Assembly (NCBI GenBank): GCA_964599695.1
Contig: CAZRGP010000002.1
Location: forward strand, 109,173 to 173,172
Length of the DNA: 64,000 nt
Origin: RUG11783 sp964599695
Lineage (GTDB): Bacteria; Bacillota; Clostridia; Oscillospirales; Ruminococcaceae
Direction: 5' to 3'
The notes beneath the pieces are model-generated. The model made no database searches and was not told the origin of the DNA. It was given only the letters and a program-made list of their open reading frames with translations. Both the position numbers and the translations under genes were made by a program. Below are positions 54,209 through 62,651 of the stretch, piece after piece; within the stretch, counting starts at the first letter, position 1; every line of letters starts with the position of its first letter.

Positions 54209-55176
54209 CACTTTGTCTTCCTTCTATCAGTATTATTCAAAGATTCATAAGCGCGTACAATATCCATAACCAACCGGTTTCTTACTATATCTCTTTGCGT
54301 AAACCGTATAATATCAATATCTTCAATGCCCTCGAGGATCTTTACCGCCTGTACGAGGCCGCTTTTCTTTCCGTCGGGGAGATCAATCTGGGTGACATCA
54401 CCATTCACCACCATATGGGAATTATTACCTAATCTGGTAAGAAACATCTTCATCTGTTCTGTGGTGGTATTTTGTGCTTCATCCAGAATAATGAATGCAT
54501 CATCCAGTGTCCTTCCCCGCATATATGCAAGCGGTGCGACCTCAATGATCCCTCTTTCCACATTTTTCTGGAACACCTCAGGTCCCATAGCATCGAACAA
54601 AGCGTCATACAAAGGCCTTAAATAAGGGTCAATTTTAGTCTGCAGGTCTCCTGGAAGAAAGCCCAGTTTTTCTCCTGCTTCCACTGCAGGCCTCGTAAGT
54701 ATGATTCTGGAAACATCATGCCTTTTTAATGCTGCACAAGCCATGATGACTGACAGATAAGTTTTTCCGGTTCCGGCGGGTCCGATACCAAAAACAATGG
54801 TGTTCTCCTGTATTGCCTTGATATATTTACGCTGACCGATGGTTTTGGGATGAATCGCCTTTCCTTTTGCGGATACAAGGATACATTCGTCTGCGAGGGA
54901 AGAAAGCGCTTCCTGCTCACCAGCAGTACAGCTCAAAATGAAGTAACGTATCGTCTGCTCATCCAGCAGTCCGCCACAATTTATGACGTTAAGCATTTCC
55001 GTGGCTACACGTTCAAAAAGCTGTATGCTTTCCTCTTCGCCAGAGATAACGATCGTATCCCCTCTCCCGTTAACAACAACGGATAGTTCTTTCTCCAGAA
55101 GATGCAGATTGCTGTCCATTGCTCCGCAAAAGAGCACAGCGTTGTCAACAGAACCTAAATTGAACTCTTTTACCAT
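54208..55176 (-). CDS. PhoH family ATPase
   Basis: This PhoH-like protein has an N-terminal KH-like part and a P-loop ATPase domain with Walker A GPAGTGKTYL at about residue 132, TRPAVEAGEKLGFLPGDL and Walker B FIILDEAQNTT. The length is 322 residues. ATG 55176 has AGGA 5 bases upstream. It heads the phoH-ybeY-era-recO-mutS2 run. The family pairs with YbeY widely and is thought to act in RNA metabolism, but its exact role is unknown. Confidence 0.93.
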   Translation of the reverse strand: MVKEFNLGSVDNAVLFCGAMDSNLHLLEKELSVVVNGRGDTIVISGEEESIQLFERVATEMLNVINCGGLLDEQTIRYFILSCTAGEQEALSSLADECILVSAKGKAIHPKTIGQRKYIKAIQENTIVFGIGPAGTGKTYLSVIMACAALKRHDVSRIILTRPAVEAGEKLGFLPGDLQTKIDPYLRPLYDALFDAMGPEVFQKNVERGIIEVAPLAYMRGRTLDDAFIILDEAQNTTTEQMKMFLTRLGNNSHMVVNGDVTQIDLPDGKKSGLVQAVKILEGIEDIDIIRFTQRDIVRNRLVMDIVRAYESLNNTDRRKTK

Positions 55177-55205
55177 AAGTATCCTGTCCAAATTGTATTT
55201 TTTTC

Positions 55206-55211
55206 AGTATA
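55206..55211 (-). promoter_or_regulatory. Candidate -10 element for the phoH operon
   Basis: TATACT lies 30 bases before the phoH start on the minus strand. No good -35 is seen, so this is tentative. Confidence 0.35.
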
Positions 55212-55283
55212 ACATAAGGAGCGTTAAAAACATGCGCCGACTTTACTTCAGGTATAAAAAAAAGTAGAATGTAGAAAAATAAG

Positions 55284-55517
55284 ATGAGGCACAAGATATT
55301 GAAGAGAAATTATAAATTATTCGACCCCAAAATTACGCCAGCCTGTGAGTACTGTGAGCATGGTTATGATTCTGCGGAATACAACATGACGATGTGTAAA
55401 AAGCATGGCGTTGTTTCTCCTTATTTCAGATGCAGGCAGTTCAAATACAACCCATTAAGACGTAAACCCCAAAGAGCTGAGAAAAAAGCTTTCTCACCTG
55501 AGGACTTTTCTTTGTAA
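55284..55517 (+). CDS. Small cysteine-rich conserved protein (77 aa)
   Basis: This 77-residue protein has four cysteines spaced like a small zinc-binding fold: PACEYCEHG, then MTMCKKHGVV and FRCRQFKYNPLRRKP. I recall similar uncharacterised proteins with a CEYCxxG start and a KYDPLRR-like end in many Clostridia. It has no clear ribosome binding site. It stands alone between the divergent phoH operon and a bidirectional terminator. Function unknown. Confidence 0.72.
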   Translation: MRHKILKRNYKLFDPKITPACEYCEHGYDSAEYNMTMCKKHGVVSPYFRCRQFKYNPLRRKPQRAEKKAFSPEDFSL

Positions 55518-55537
55518 CACTCACAATAATTCCATTA

Positions 55538-55587
55538 AAAAACCAGCTACATCACTCGCCTGAAACCGAATGATACAGCTGGTTTTA
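55538..55587. terminator. Bidirectional terminator
   Basis: AAAACCAGCT and AGCTGGTTTT form the outer 10-bp stem, with inner ATCA/TGAT and TCG/CGA pairs separated by small internal loops. T runs flank both sides, serving the convergent small protein and SGNH hydrolase genes. Confidence 0.85.
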
Positions 55588-55600
55588 ATAATTCAAGAGA

Positions 55601-56482
55601 TCAGTGGTTGGTGATTACATATCCATCTGTATCGATTTTATACACGGATTCACCCTGTATCGTGTGAGTAAGAAGATAGTCATACCACCGTTGATACCCC
55701 GCCACTCCAAAATGGACACCATCGGGTGCCGCATAGGCAGGATCCAAATATCCATCTGGAGTTGAGAAAGCGGAATTGATATCCAAGAAATAGCAGCCAA
55801 GTTCGATAGCGAGTTGCCGTATCCCGTTATTATACAAATCGAAGTTTTCTTTTGAGAAACTGGGGTTCTCCACGGACTTTTCATATGAAACCGGGGGGAT
55901 AGACTGTAAAATAACAGCACAATCCGGGTTTTCCGACATAATAGTCTTAACAAGTTCTCTGTATCCGTCTATAAGCCAATCCGTAGTCGCCCAGTTGATA
56001 CCATTCGTTCCAAGCATGATATAGAGTTTTCTAGGAGAATAATACCGAACTGCTTCGACCATCGTCATAGATTCGCCGGATCCAGTCGTAGTGAACTCAT
56101 CAGTCATAGCGTTATGCGTATTCACTCCGACCTTGTAGATAGCGTTGAAACCTTCGAACATATCATATATATTCAGCCCGGAAGTAATCGAGTCTCCTAC
56201 AAAAAGTGCATCCGAAAAATAGTTTCTGTCCACAGCAACGGACTGAGGAATCTCATAACCATTTCCTGCGTTGCTCGTAGCCCGTGTTGAAGAGATGGTA
56301 ACCAAGCCTAGATCAGCATTCTTGTCATAGTCGTGCAAGGTTGACCTGGAAAGGTGATACTTAGATGCTCTGGAAGATATAACAATGGATGCGATCATGA
56401 AAACAATCGCCAAAAGCAGAAGCCACGCCATATGCAGTATAGCTTCTCCTGTTTTTTCTTTTCTGACGATATTATCTTCCAT
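55601..56482 (-). CDS. Membrane-anchored SGNH/GDSL hydrolase family protein
   Basis: The 293-residue protein has a short basic cytoplasmic start, one membrane span (about residues 18-38) and an extracytoplasmic SGNH domain. Block I is FVGDSITSG with the catalytic serine near residue 97, block III is MLGTNGINW, and block V is APDGVHFG with the Asp and His near 253-256. Such proteins act as esterases or acetyltransferases on cell wall or polysaccharide; the substrate here is unknown. AAAGG lies 7 bases before the ATG. It appears monocistronic. Confidence 0.85.
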   Translation of the reverse strand: MEDNIVRKEKTGEAILHMAWLLLLAIVFMIASIVISSRASKYHLSRSTLHDYDKNADLGLVTISSTRATSNAGNGYEIPQSVAVDRNYFSDALFVGDSITSGLNIYDMFEGFNAIYKVGVNTHNAMTDEFTTTGSGESMTMVEAVRYYSPRKLYIMLGTNGINWATTDWLIDGYRELVKTIMSENPDCAVILQSIPPVSYEKSVENPSFSKENFDLYNNGIRQLAIELGCYFLDINSAFSTPDGYLDPAYAAPDGVHFGVAGYQRWYDYLLTHTIQGESVYKIDTDGYVITNH

Positions 56483-56516
56483 AGATTGCCTTTCTTATTT
56501 TCACTAAATCCGACTA

Positions 56517-56545
56517 ATTATATCACAAGATAAACCCTTTTCGAA
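56517..56545 (-). promoter_or_regulatory. Promoter for the SGNH hydrolase gene
   Basis: An extended -10 (TGATATAAT, hexamer at 56517-56522) on the minus strand has a weak TTCGAA -35 at 17 bases. Confidence 0.6.
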
Positions 56546-56590
56546 GTCCTTCCTTATTTAAAATAGGAAGAGACCATTAACTTTTATCAA

Positions 56591-56619
56591 TTGACACTCA
56601 TTTTCCCTTTCGCTATAAT
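56591..56619 (+). promoter_or_regulatory. Consensus promoter for tRNA-Thr
   Basis: Perfect TTGACA (56591-56596) and TATAAT (56614-56619) are 17 bases apart, 22 bases before the tRNA. Confidence 0.92.
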
Positions 56620-56641
56620 TACAAAGCAAATTAAATAACAT

Positions 56642-56717
56642 GCTGGTATGGCTCAGTCGGTAGAGCAGCTGATTCGTAATCAGCAGGTCGGCGGTTCGAG
56701 TCCGCCTACCAGCTCCA
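56642..56717 (+). tRNA. tRNA-Thr (CGT)
   Basis: The cloverleaf has acceptor arms GCTGGTA / TACCAGC, D-arm GGCTCAGTCGGTAGAGC, anticodon CGT in loop TTCGTAA, T-arm GGCGGTTCGAGTCCGCC and an encoded CCA. It reads ACG codons and has its own promoter and terminator. Confidence 0.96.
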
Positions 56718-56763
56718 AATGAGCATTTGTTTATTATTCATATAGTACAAATGCTCATTTTTA
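56717..56763 (+). terminator. Terminator of tRNA-Thr
   Basis: Two perfect 14-base arms (AAATGAGCATTTGT and its complement) surround a 16-base loop and are followed by a short T run. The stem starts at the CCA end. Confidence 0.88.
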
Positions 56764-56812
56764 CACTCTACACACAAAACTCTAAGTACACACCTTGATC
56801 AGAGGACTATTT

Positions 56813-58111
56813 ATGATATTCAAAGATTCAGAACTGTATGATGGAGGCTTAAGGAAAGATGGATCTCTGTTTTTCCTTGTTTGCCTGATTACCATGTTAT
56901 TCACGCTTAACATAAAACAGGTAAGCGTCGTTGAAATCGTGCTTTATGTAGCTGCCTCCATCGGCTCAATCATCTGGTGCGCCACTTCCTACAAGCTACA
57001 GCTCACTGTTGAGAAACTTGTTGTCCCTCTCTTTGCCTGCGTCGGATTATTGTACTCAATCGGGATTGCTGTATCAGAAGAAGTTGAAAGCAGTCTCATC
57101 GTCGCCCTGTCTGATGGCCAACTGTTCTCACGAGCACTGTATCTACCGTTTTATTTCATTTTCCGCACGTTTCTTCCCACAATTGCAGCAACTTACTGTT
57201 CCAGAATAGTTACTACATTACTCTGTGCTTTGATCTTAGGTTTTTCGATCCAGACTATCCCCTATGGTGAAACTATTCTTGCTTTAACAGCACTTCTTCC
57301 TAATTCCGTCTATCAGATGGTAACAGGCTCTTCTGTTGCAACTTCTCTTTTCTTATCATTTTTGTTTATCTCTCTCACCATCCGGGTCGCATATACCAAA
57401 TCATATTACGTTATGACACGCCGATATGAATTCGCTCTTCTTTTCTCTGCTGGAATCATGGTCCTTTCTGACCTAGCTTGTCTTGCTTTCCTGAGCCTCT
57501 TGTTTATGATTCCCTCCAGGTGTTTTGGTGATAAGAAGAACCGTTATCGCTTCATAGCTATTATTGTTCTTTTTGTAATTGTCATTCTCTTATATCGTTT
57601 CTACACTACCAGCAATTACAATTCATCTGTCTTTTCGAAAAAGGATGTGTTCCTGAATCAAGTAATATCTGCTCCTTTCTCTTTCTTTGTAACTCTTTTC
57701 AAGACTTTCTTTGAAAAAGGCGGAGAATACCTTTTAAGTTTTATCTCGGTCAAAGGCGGAATCGATGCTGTTCCGTGGCCTTTTGTATTCTCGGTAATTG
57801 TTACCTATGTCTACACCTTGTATTTTGATTCCGGCCTATCTCCGAAACGCTTTTTCGTTATTCGTTGTACCCTTCTCTCAACAGGACTATTCGCTCTTGT
57901 TGTTGCAACCAAAGGCTATTTATTCAACTCCAGTTTTTCAACCGGTATTATTGATTATCTGCAAGGTCCTGAGTTTCTCCCACTTCTTCTTCCTGCAGTA
58001 TTCTTGATAAAAAGGATGTTCAAGCATCCTGCCGCCCCTCAGAAAAACCTCAGTCTTGCCGTGCTTGTTTGCGTTCTCGCAAACCTTTCCTCCGTTTTAT
58101 ATTATTTCTGA
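56813..58111 (+). CDS. Unrecognised polytopic membrane protein (432 aa)
   Basis: I do not recognise this protein. It has about ten to twelve hydrophobic segments, short basic loops and no obvious catalytic motif. The start MIFKDSELYDGGLRKDG is followed by the first span, and the protein ends in a membrane segment. The general layout could fit a polysaccharide or glycolipid polymerase-type protein, but nothing confirms this. ATG 56813 has AGAGGA 6 bases upstream; a TTG at 56795 is less likely. It has its own strong terminator. Many codons are rich in T, as expected for a membrane protein. Confidence 0.7.
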   Translation: MIFKDSELYDGGLRKDGSLFFLVCLITMLFTLNIKQVSVVEIVLYVAASIGSIIWCATSYKLQLTVEKLVVPLFACVGLLYSIGIAVSEEVESSLIVALSDGQLFSRALYLPFYFIFRTFLPTIAATYCSRIVTTLLCALILGFSIQTIPYGETILALTALLPNSVYQMVTGSSVATSLFLSFLFISLTIRVAYTKSYYVMTRRYEFALLFSAGIMVLSDLACLAFLSLLFMIPSRCFGDKKNRYRFIAIIVLFVIVILLYRFYTTSNYNSSVFSKKDVFLNQVISAPFSFFVTLFKTFFEKGGEYLLSFISVKGGIDAVPWPFVFSVIVTYVYTLYFDSGLSPKRFFVIRCTLLSTGLFALVVATKGYLFNSSFSTGIIDYLQGPEFLPLLLPAVFLIKRMFKHPAAPQKNLSLAVLVCVLANLSSVLYYF

Positions 58112-58139
58112 ACGTTATTTCAGTTCCAAACATATAAAC

Positions 58140-58180
58140 AAAAGGTGTTGACTCCTCTCGCGGGGATTCAACACCTTTTT
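58140..58180 (+). terminator. Terminator after the membrane protein gene
   Basis: AAAGGTGTTGA and TCAACACCTTT pair, with further pairing of the inner CTCC/GGGG region, followed by TTTTT. Confidence 0.88.
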
Positions 58181-58220
58181 CTGTTTCAAACCACTTATTT
58201 TCTGTTTCAAACCACTTATT
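58181..58220. repeat. 21-bp tandem duplication at the end of the aminopeptidase gene
   Basis: CTGTTTCAAACCACTTATT occurs at 58181 and again at 58202, giving a 21-bp period. The second copy includes the stop codon of the aminopeptidase gene, so a small duplication has occurred at the gene end. Confidence 0.85.
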
Positions 58221-59625
58221 AGAGATTCCTGTAGAAGCAGTTTAAGGACTGTTTCAGTGAATAAACATCATAGCAGGAAGACAATTCATAGGGTGAGTGC
58301 ATGGACAACAGTCCTACACCTATATCTATGGTATCGATGCCCAACTTGCTTACAAACTGGGCTACCGTTCCGCCGCCACCTTCGTCAACTTTTCCAAGCT
58401 CGCCGATCTGCCACGGGATTTCTTCCTTATCAAAAGCATTTCTCACCTGGCCAAGGAACTCAGCAGAAGCGTCGTTGCTTCCTCCCTTTCCGCCACTACC
58501 GGTGTATTTTGAAAGTGTCGGTCCGCAGTTCAGATAGGCAGTATTCTGGCGCTCGTATACCTCAGCAAAATTAGGATCATAGGCTGCATTAACATCTGCA
58601 GAAAGACACTTGGAGGCCAACAGTACTGTCTCCGGCTTAACGCAGGAAGTATAGGACAAGAACGAAATGAAGTGTCTGAGAATATCGGAATTCAGCCCTG
58701 TGTTTCCAACAGATCCGATTTCCTCTTTATCAGCTAATACCAGAATACACGTTTTATCCGGCTGATCCAGCTCGGTGAGTGCACGCAGGCCAGCGTATGC
58801 ACATACGCGATCGTCCTGACCATAAGCACCAATCATGCTCTTATCAAATCCGATATATCTTGCTTTCATTGCCGGGACAATCTCGATTTCAGCAGAAATC
58901 AGATCGTCCTCTATAATACCGTAACGTTCATTCAGAATCTTTAATACATTCAGTTTTACAGGATCGCTGATCTCCTCTTCTGCATCAATAGGCTTACTGC
59001 CGAGAAGAACATTCATTTGTTCACCGGCAATAATGTCTCCCATCGTTTTCCCTGCCTGTGACTTTCTAGACAAATGCGGAAGCAGATCGCTGATATAGAA
59101 AACAGGATCTTCATCGTTTTCGCCTATACGTATAGTGATCTCCTCTCCGTTGGAAAGAACCACAACACCGTGCATGGAAAGAGGAATTGCGGTCCACTGA
59201 TACTTCTTGATTCCGCCATAGTAATGCGTTCTGAAATAAGCAAGAGAAGACTCTTCATACAACGGTCTCGGCTTTAAATCCAGACGGGGACTGTCAATAT
59301 GAGCAGCAGTGATAAGCGTTCCTTTATCCAGAGGCTCATTCCCCATGATGAACGCAATCAGGCTTTTATTTCTGTTAATCCAGAATGCCTTTTCTCCAGG
59401 TGCATACTTTTTTTCCGGATCAAAGGGCTCAAAACCATAATTCTTCAATAGTTCTACGGCAGAAACAACCGCTTCTCTTTCTGTCTTGGATCTGTCAAGA
59501 AACGAGAGGTAGTCTCCACAAAAGGAACTCATTACGCTGTCATCCATAGATTTAACTTTCTTATTTGGTTTACCCATCTTCGAAAGCAACTGCTCCTGCA
59601 ACTCTTTCACTTCATTCTTTTTCAT
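58219..59625 (-). CDS. M18 family aminopeptidase
   Basis: This is a zinc aminopeptidase of family M18. The metal and catalytic signatures are TAAHIDSPRLDLKP near residue 108, LADKEEIGSVGNTGL, GGKGGSNDASAEF and LLSMHSPYELSS near the C-terminus, which holds the last metal-binding His. The length is 468 residues, typical of the bacterial branch. It is the last gene of the prfA operon and overlaps coaE by 14 bases; GGAG lies 8 bases before the ATG. Confidence 0.95.
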   Translation of the reverse strand: MKKNEVKELQEQLLSKMGKPNKKVKSMDDSVMSSFCGDYLSFLDRSKTEREAVVSAVELLKNYGFEPFDPEKKYAPGEKAFWINRNKSLIAFIMGNEPLDKGTLITAAHIDSPRLDLKPRPLYEESSLAYFRTHYYGGIKKYQWTAIPLSMHGVVVLSNGEEITIRIGENDEDPVFYISDLLPHLSRKSQAGKTMGDIIAGEQMNVLLGSKPIDAEEEISDPVKLNVLKILNERYGIIEDDLISAEIEIVPAMKARYIGFDKSMIGAYGQDDRVCAYAGLRALTELDQPDKTCILVLADKEEIGSVGNTGLNSDILRHFISFLSYTSCVKPETVLLASKCLSADVNAAYDPNFAEVYERQNTAYLNCGPTLSKYTGSGGKGGSNDASAEFLGQVRNAFDKEEIPWQIGELGKVDEGGGGTVAQFVSKLGIDTIDIGVGLLSMHSPYELSSCYDVYSLKQSLNCFYRNL

Positions 59626-60235
59626 GCTCTTTACTCCAATTCCAATAATCGATTTTTTTAATAATTAAATCACAAAACAACTGTAAAATATACTGTTCCC
59701 CCTCATTAAACAGCACCATATCAGAGTTACTCTTCAAAAACTGGATATCTTTTTGAATATTCAGTCTTTGATTAGCACTTTCAACATCGATATGATCTCG
59801 CCCCAATATGCGTTTAATGAGAGTATCTCTATTTGCAGTAAGAAGGATCACCTTATCACATGTTTTGTCAAGACCGCTTTCAAACAGTGCCCCCGCCTCG
59901 ATAAACACTGCCAAACAGCCATTATTCTCGTAATCATTCGCAATCTCATCTACTCGGCGTACGACATGTTTATGTGTAATGCTATTTAGCTTTACAGTCA
60001 TTTCGCGAGAGGAGAAAGCTATTTTCGCAAGCTCTCTTCTGTCAATTCCGGAATCTGATCTCAGGATGCCCGTTCCAAACGCCTCTACCAGCTCCTCATA
60101 ACATCTCTCGCCCGGTATTTGCAATTCATGTACTACGACATCACAATCAATGATTCCACACCCTTTTTCTTCCAATAAAGAAAGTAATGTGCTTTTTCCC
60201 GAACCACTTGGTCCTGTTAATGCGATACGTATCAT
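59612..60235 (-). CDS. coaE: Dephospho-CoA kinase
   Basis: CoaE carries out the last step of coenzyme A synthesis, phosphorylating the 3'-OH of dephospho-CoA. The P-loop GPSGSGKST is at residues 8-16, followed by GIIDCDVVVHELQ and IEAGALFESGLDK. The length is 207 residues. It overlaps tsaC by 4 bases and the aminopeptidase gene by 14. Confidence 0.94.
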   Translation of the reverse strand: MIRIALTGPSGSGKSTLLSLLEEKGCGIIDCDVVVHELQIPGERCYEELVEAFGTGILRSDSGIDRRELAKIAFSSREMTVKLNSITHKHVVRRVDEIANDYENNGCLAVFIEAGALFESGLDKTCDKVILLTANRDTLIKRILGRDHIDVESANQRLNIQKDIQFLKSNSDMVLFNEGEQYILQLFCDLIIKKIDYWNWSKEHEKE

Positions 60236-61263
60236 CTCAGTTTTACCACCTGAAAACCTGCAGCGCGCATCAGTCTGTTTGAGACTGCCAACGACTTCCC
60301 GCTCTCACCTGGGGCATGGACATAAATTCTCTGCGCTCCAGTCTTATCGATTGATCTTAGGAGATCAAATATATTGCGGGCCTGTTCTTCAGGATCGCTC
60401 GCACTACCATAAACAGCAACCGGAATTCTGATATCATGTGCCTCTTCACTGAAACACATCGCGTATTCGTTTTCGTTGCCAAAATGGTTCACATATTCAA
60501 CATAGCGTGCTGAATCAGAATCAACCAATACAACATCACAGTTTGGAGCGTAATGCTTATATTTAAGTCCCGGCGATGCTACAGGCTCGTTCTCCCCCAC
60601 TTTCCGGAATACCGATTCTGAAATCTCAGTTTCAGGAACAACACTCCTTATTTCTTCCAAAGAAACTATGCCAGGTCTCAAAATCGTCGGCTTAGCTCCT
60701 GCCACACTTATTACTGTGCTCTCAACTCCGACTTCACATGGCCCCCCATCTACTATCAGAGGTACTTTCCCATCGAGATCATTAACACAGTGTTCAGCAG
60801 TTGTAGGTGATGGTTTTCCTGATAGATTAGCAGAAGGAGCTGCCAGCGGAATTCCGGTCTGCCTGATAATCTCCATAGCAACAGGATGAACAGGAAACCT
60901 GATTGCAACTGTGTCCATTCCGCACGTAATAGTATCGCTGACGTTGGGCTTTTTCTTGAAAATAATCGTAAGGGGTCCTGGCCAAAACCGACGGATAAGT
61001 TCTTTTGCTGATTCCGGAATCTCCACGACAAGTTCCGGCAACATATCCAACGATGCGATATGAACAATCAGAGGATTATCCTGAGGTCTTCCTTTAACCT
61101 CGAATATCCTTTTGACTGCATCCTCATCATATATTTGAGCCGCAAGACCATATACCGTTTCTGTCGGTACAACAACAACTTCGCCCTTTTTCAATAAATG
61201 GGCAGCATCAGCAGCAATCGAAGACAGATTTGTCGTTTGGGCAACTAGCACTTTTGTATTCAA
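60232..61263 (-). CDS. L-threonylcarbamoyladenylate synthase (Sua5/YwlC type)
   Basis: This enzyme makes threonylcarbamoyl-AMP, the precursor of t6A37 in ANN-reading tRNAs. The YrdC domain is seen with VPTETVYGLAAQ, KGRPQDNPL, RFWPGPLTIIFKK and PSANLSGKPSPT. A C-terminal Sua5 domain follows from about residue 215, so it is the long form. The length is 343 residues. The start is TTG with GAGGTG 5 bases upstream. It lies downstream of prfA, a common Firmicute arrangement, though prmC is missing between them. Confidence 0.94.
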   Translation of the reverse strand: MNTKVLVAQTTNLSSIAADAAHLLKKGEVVVVPTETVYGLAAQIYDEDAVKRIFEVKGRPQDNPLIVHIASLDMLPELVVEIPESAKELIRRFWPGPLTIIFKKKPNVSDTITCGMDTVAIRFPVHPVAMEIIRQTGIPLAAPSANLSGKPSPTTAEHCVNDLDGKVPLIVDGGPCEVGVESTVISVAGAKPTILRPGIVSLEEIRSVVPETEISESVFRKVGENEPVASPGLKYKHYAPNCDVVLVDSDSARYVEYVNHFGNENEYAMCFSEEAHDIRIPVAVYGSASDPEEQARNIFDLLRSIDKTGAQRIYVHAPGESGKSLAVSNRLMRAAGFQVVKLR

Positions 61264-61274
61264 TGACGCACCTC

Positions 61275-62348
61275 TTAGTCCACAGAACTCTGTAGTTTCT
61301 CCGCCTGATCCATCGCTGCCAGTGCATCGATAAACTCATTCAGATCGCCGTTCATGACGTTCTCAATCCGATAGGAAGTAAGATTCACCCTATGATCCGT
61401 GACTCTCCCCTGGGGGAAATTGTACGTCCGAATTCTTTCACTTCTATCCCCGGTCCCCACCTGGCTTTTTCTCTCGGAGGCAATCTTGCATTCCTGTTCC
61501 TGTCTTTTCTGATCAAGCAGCCTGGAACGCAGGATCTTCATTGCACGATCTTTGTTCTTATACTGACTCCGTTCATCCTGACATTCCACGACCAATCCGG
61601 TCGGAATATGTGTGATCCTTATGGCTGATTCCGTCTTGTTAACATGCTGTCCGCCGGCTCCGCTAGATCTATAAGTATCGATCTGAAGATCTTTTGGATT
61701 GATTTCCAGTTCCACCTCATCCGCCTCCGGAAGAGTAGCTACCGTAACCGTAGAAGTCTGAATGCGTCCTTGGGCTTCTGTTTCCGGAACACGCTGCACC
61801 CGATGAACGCCGCTTTCATATTTGAGCTTGCTATATGCACCATTTCCGCTGATCAGAAAACTGATTTCTTTAAATCCACCCAGTTCCGTTTCGTTCTCGT
61901 TCATGACCTCGACCTTCCAGTTCATGGAGGCCGCATACATGCTGTACATTCGATATAGATCTGCCGCAAACAGAGCTGCTTCCTCGCCACCGGCTCCAGC
62001 TCGAATCTCCATGATCACGTTTCGGTCATCATTCTCATCCTTTGGGAGAAGCAGAATTTTTAACTCGTCTTCCAGCTTACCCTTCTGTTCCAGTGCCGTA
62101 TCATATTCTGCCTGAGCGAGTTCTCTGAAATCGTGATCGCTATCAGGGTCATCAAGAATATCCCTGGCTTCCCTCATAGACTCAACCGTTTCAAGATACC
62201 TGTTATACGCTTCTACGATAGGAGTCAGTGTCTTGTATTCCTTGCTCAGATCTCTGAAAAGATTCTGATTCATGACAACTTCCGGCGACTGAAGTCGCTC
62301 AGCAATCGAATCATATTTTTCCTTGATGTTTTGCAATTTCTCAAACAT
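61275..62348 (-). CDS. prfA: Peptide chain release factor 1
   Basis: RF1 reads UAA and UAG and triggers peptide release. The GGQ motif lies in SSGAGGQHVNKTESAIR near residue 231, and GVHRVQRVPETEAQGR precedes it. The length is 357 residues. Its ATG overlaps the stop of the upstream DUF951 gene by one base. RF1 methylase PrmC, often adjacent, is not in the window. Confidence 0.97.
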   Translation of the reverse strand: MFEKLQNIKEKYDSIAERLQSPEVVMNQNLFRDLSKEYKTLTPIVEAYNRYLETVESMREARDILDDPDSDHDFRELAQAEYDTALEQKGKLEDELKILLLPKDENDDRNVIMEIRAGAGGEEAALFAADLYRMYSMYAASMNWKVEVMNENETELGGFKEISFLISGNGAYSKLKYESGVHRVQRVPETEAQGRIQTSTVTVATLPEADEVELEINPKDLQIDTYRSSGAGGQHVNKTESAIRITHIPTGLVVECQDERSQYKNKDRAMKILRSRLLDQKRQEQECKIASERKSQVGTGDRSERIRTYNFPQGRVTDHRVNLTSYRIENVMNGDLNEFIDALAAMDQAEKLQSSVD

Positions 62349-62539
62349 TAAACTCTTACCTTTTCCCCGTTTATTTTCCTAATGCTTTTCTCCACCTTAT
62401 ATCTGGGAAGCATAATTTCTCTTCCACAGTTCACACATTTGATCTTGAAATCCATCCCTATACGCAAAACCTGAAACTCCTTAGATCCGCAAGGATGAGG
62501 CTTCTTCACTTCGATAATGTCATTAACACTTATATCCAT
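62348..62539 (-). CDS. DUF951 family protein (63 aa)
   Basis: This is a 63-residue DUF951 protein. It has the family pattern VKKPHPCGSKEFQVLRIGMD and a second cysteine pair in CVNCGREIMLPR, giving three cysteines for a possible metal site. Function unknown; it is widespread in Firmicutes. AGGTGG lies 10 bases before the ATG. It leads the prfA-tsaC-coaE-M18 operon. Confidence 0.9.
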   Translation of the reverse strand: MDISVNDIIEVKKPHPCGSKEFQVLRIGMDFKIKCVNCGREIMLPRYKVEKSIRKINGEKVRV

Positions 62540-62563
62540 ATTGCTTTTACCACCTGTTTGTTC

Positions 62564-62569
62564 ATTATA
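62564..62569 (-). promoter_or_regulatory. Candidate -10 element for the prfA operon
   Basis: TATAAT lies 25 bases before the DUF951 start on the minus strand; no strong -35 was seen. Confidence 0.4.
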
Positions 62570-62598
62570 ATGCTTTTCCTCTTCTCAAGAAAGACTCG

Positions 62599-62627
62599 TT
62601 TTCAACCACTATGATTTATGATATAAT
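62599..62627 (+). promoter_or_regulatory. Promoter for the DUF4364 gene
   Basis: An extended -10 (TGATATAAT, hexamer 62622-62627) has a moderate TTTTCA -35 at 17 bases. Confidence 0.65.
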
Positions 62628-62651
62628 TTCACAGAAAAGGGGTTTAATACA

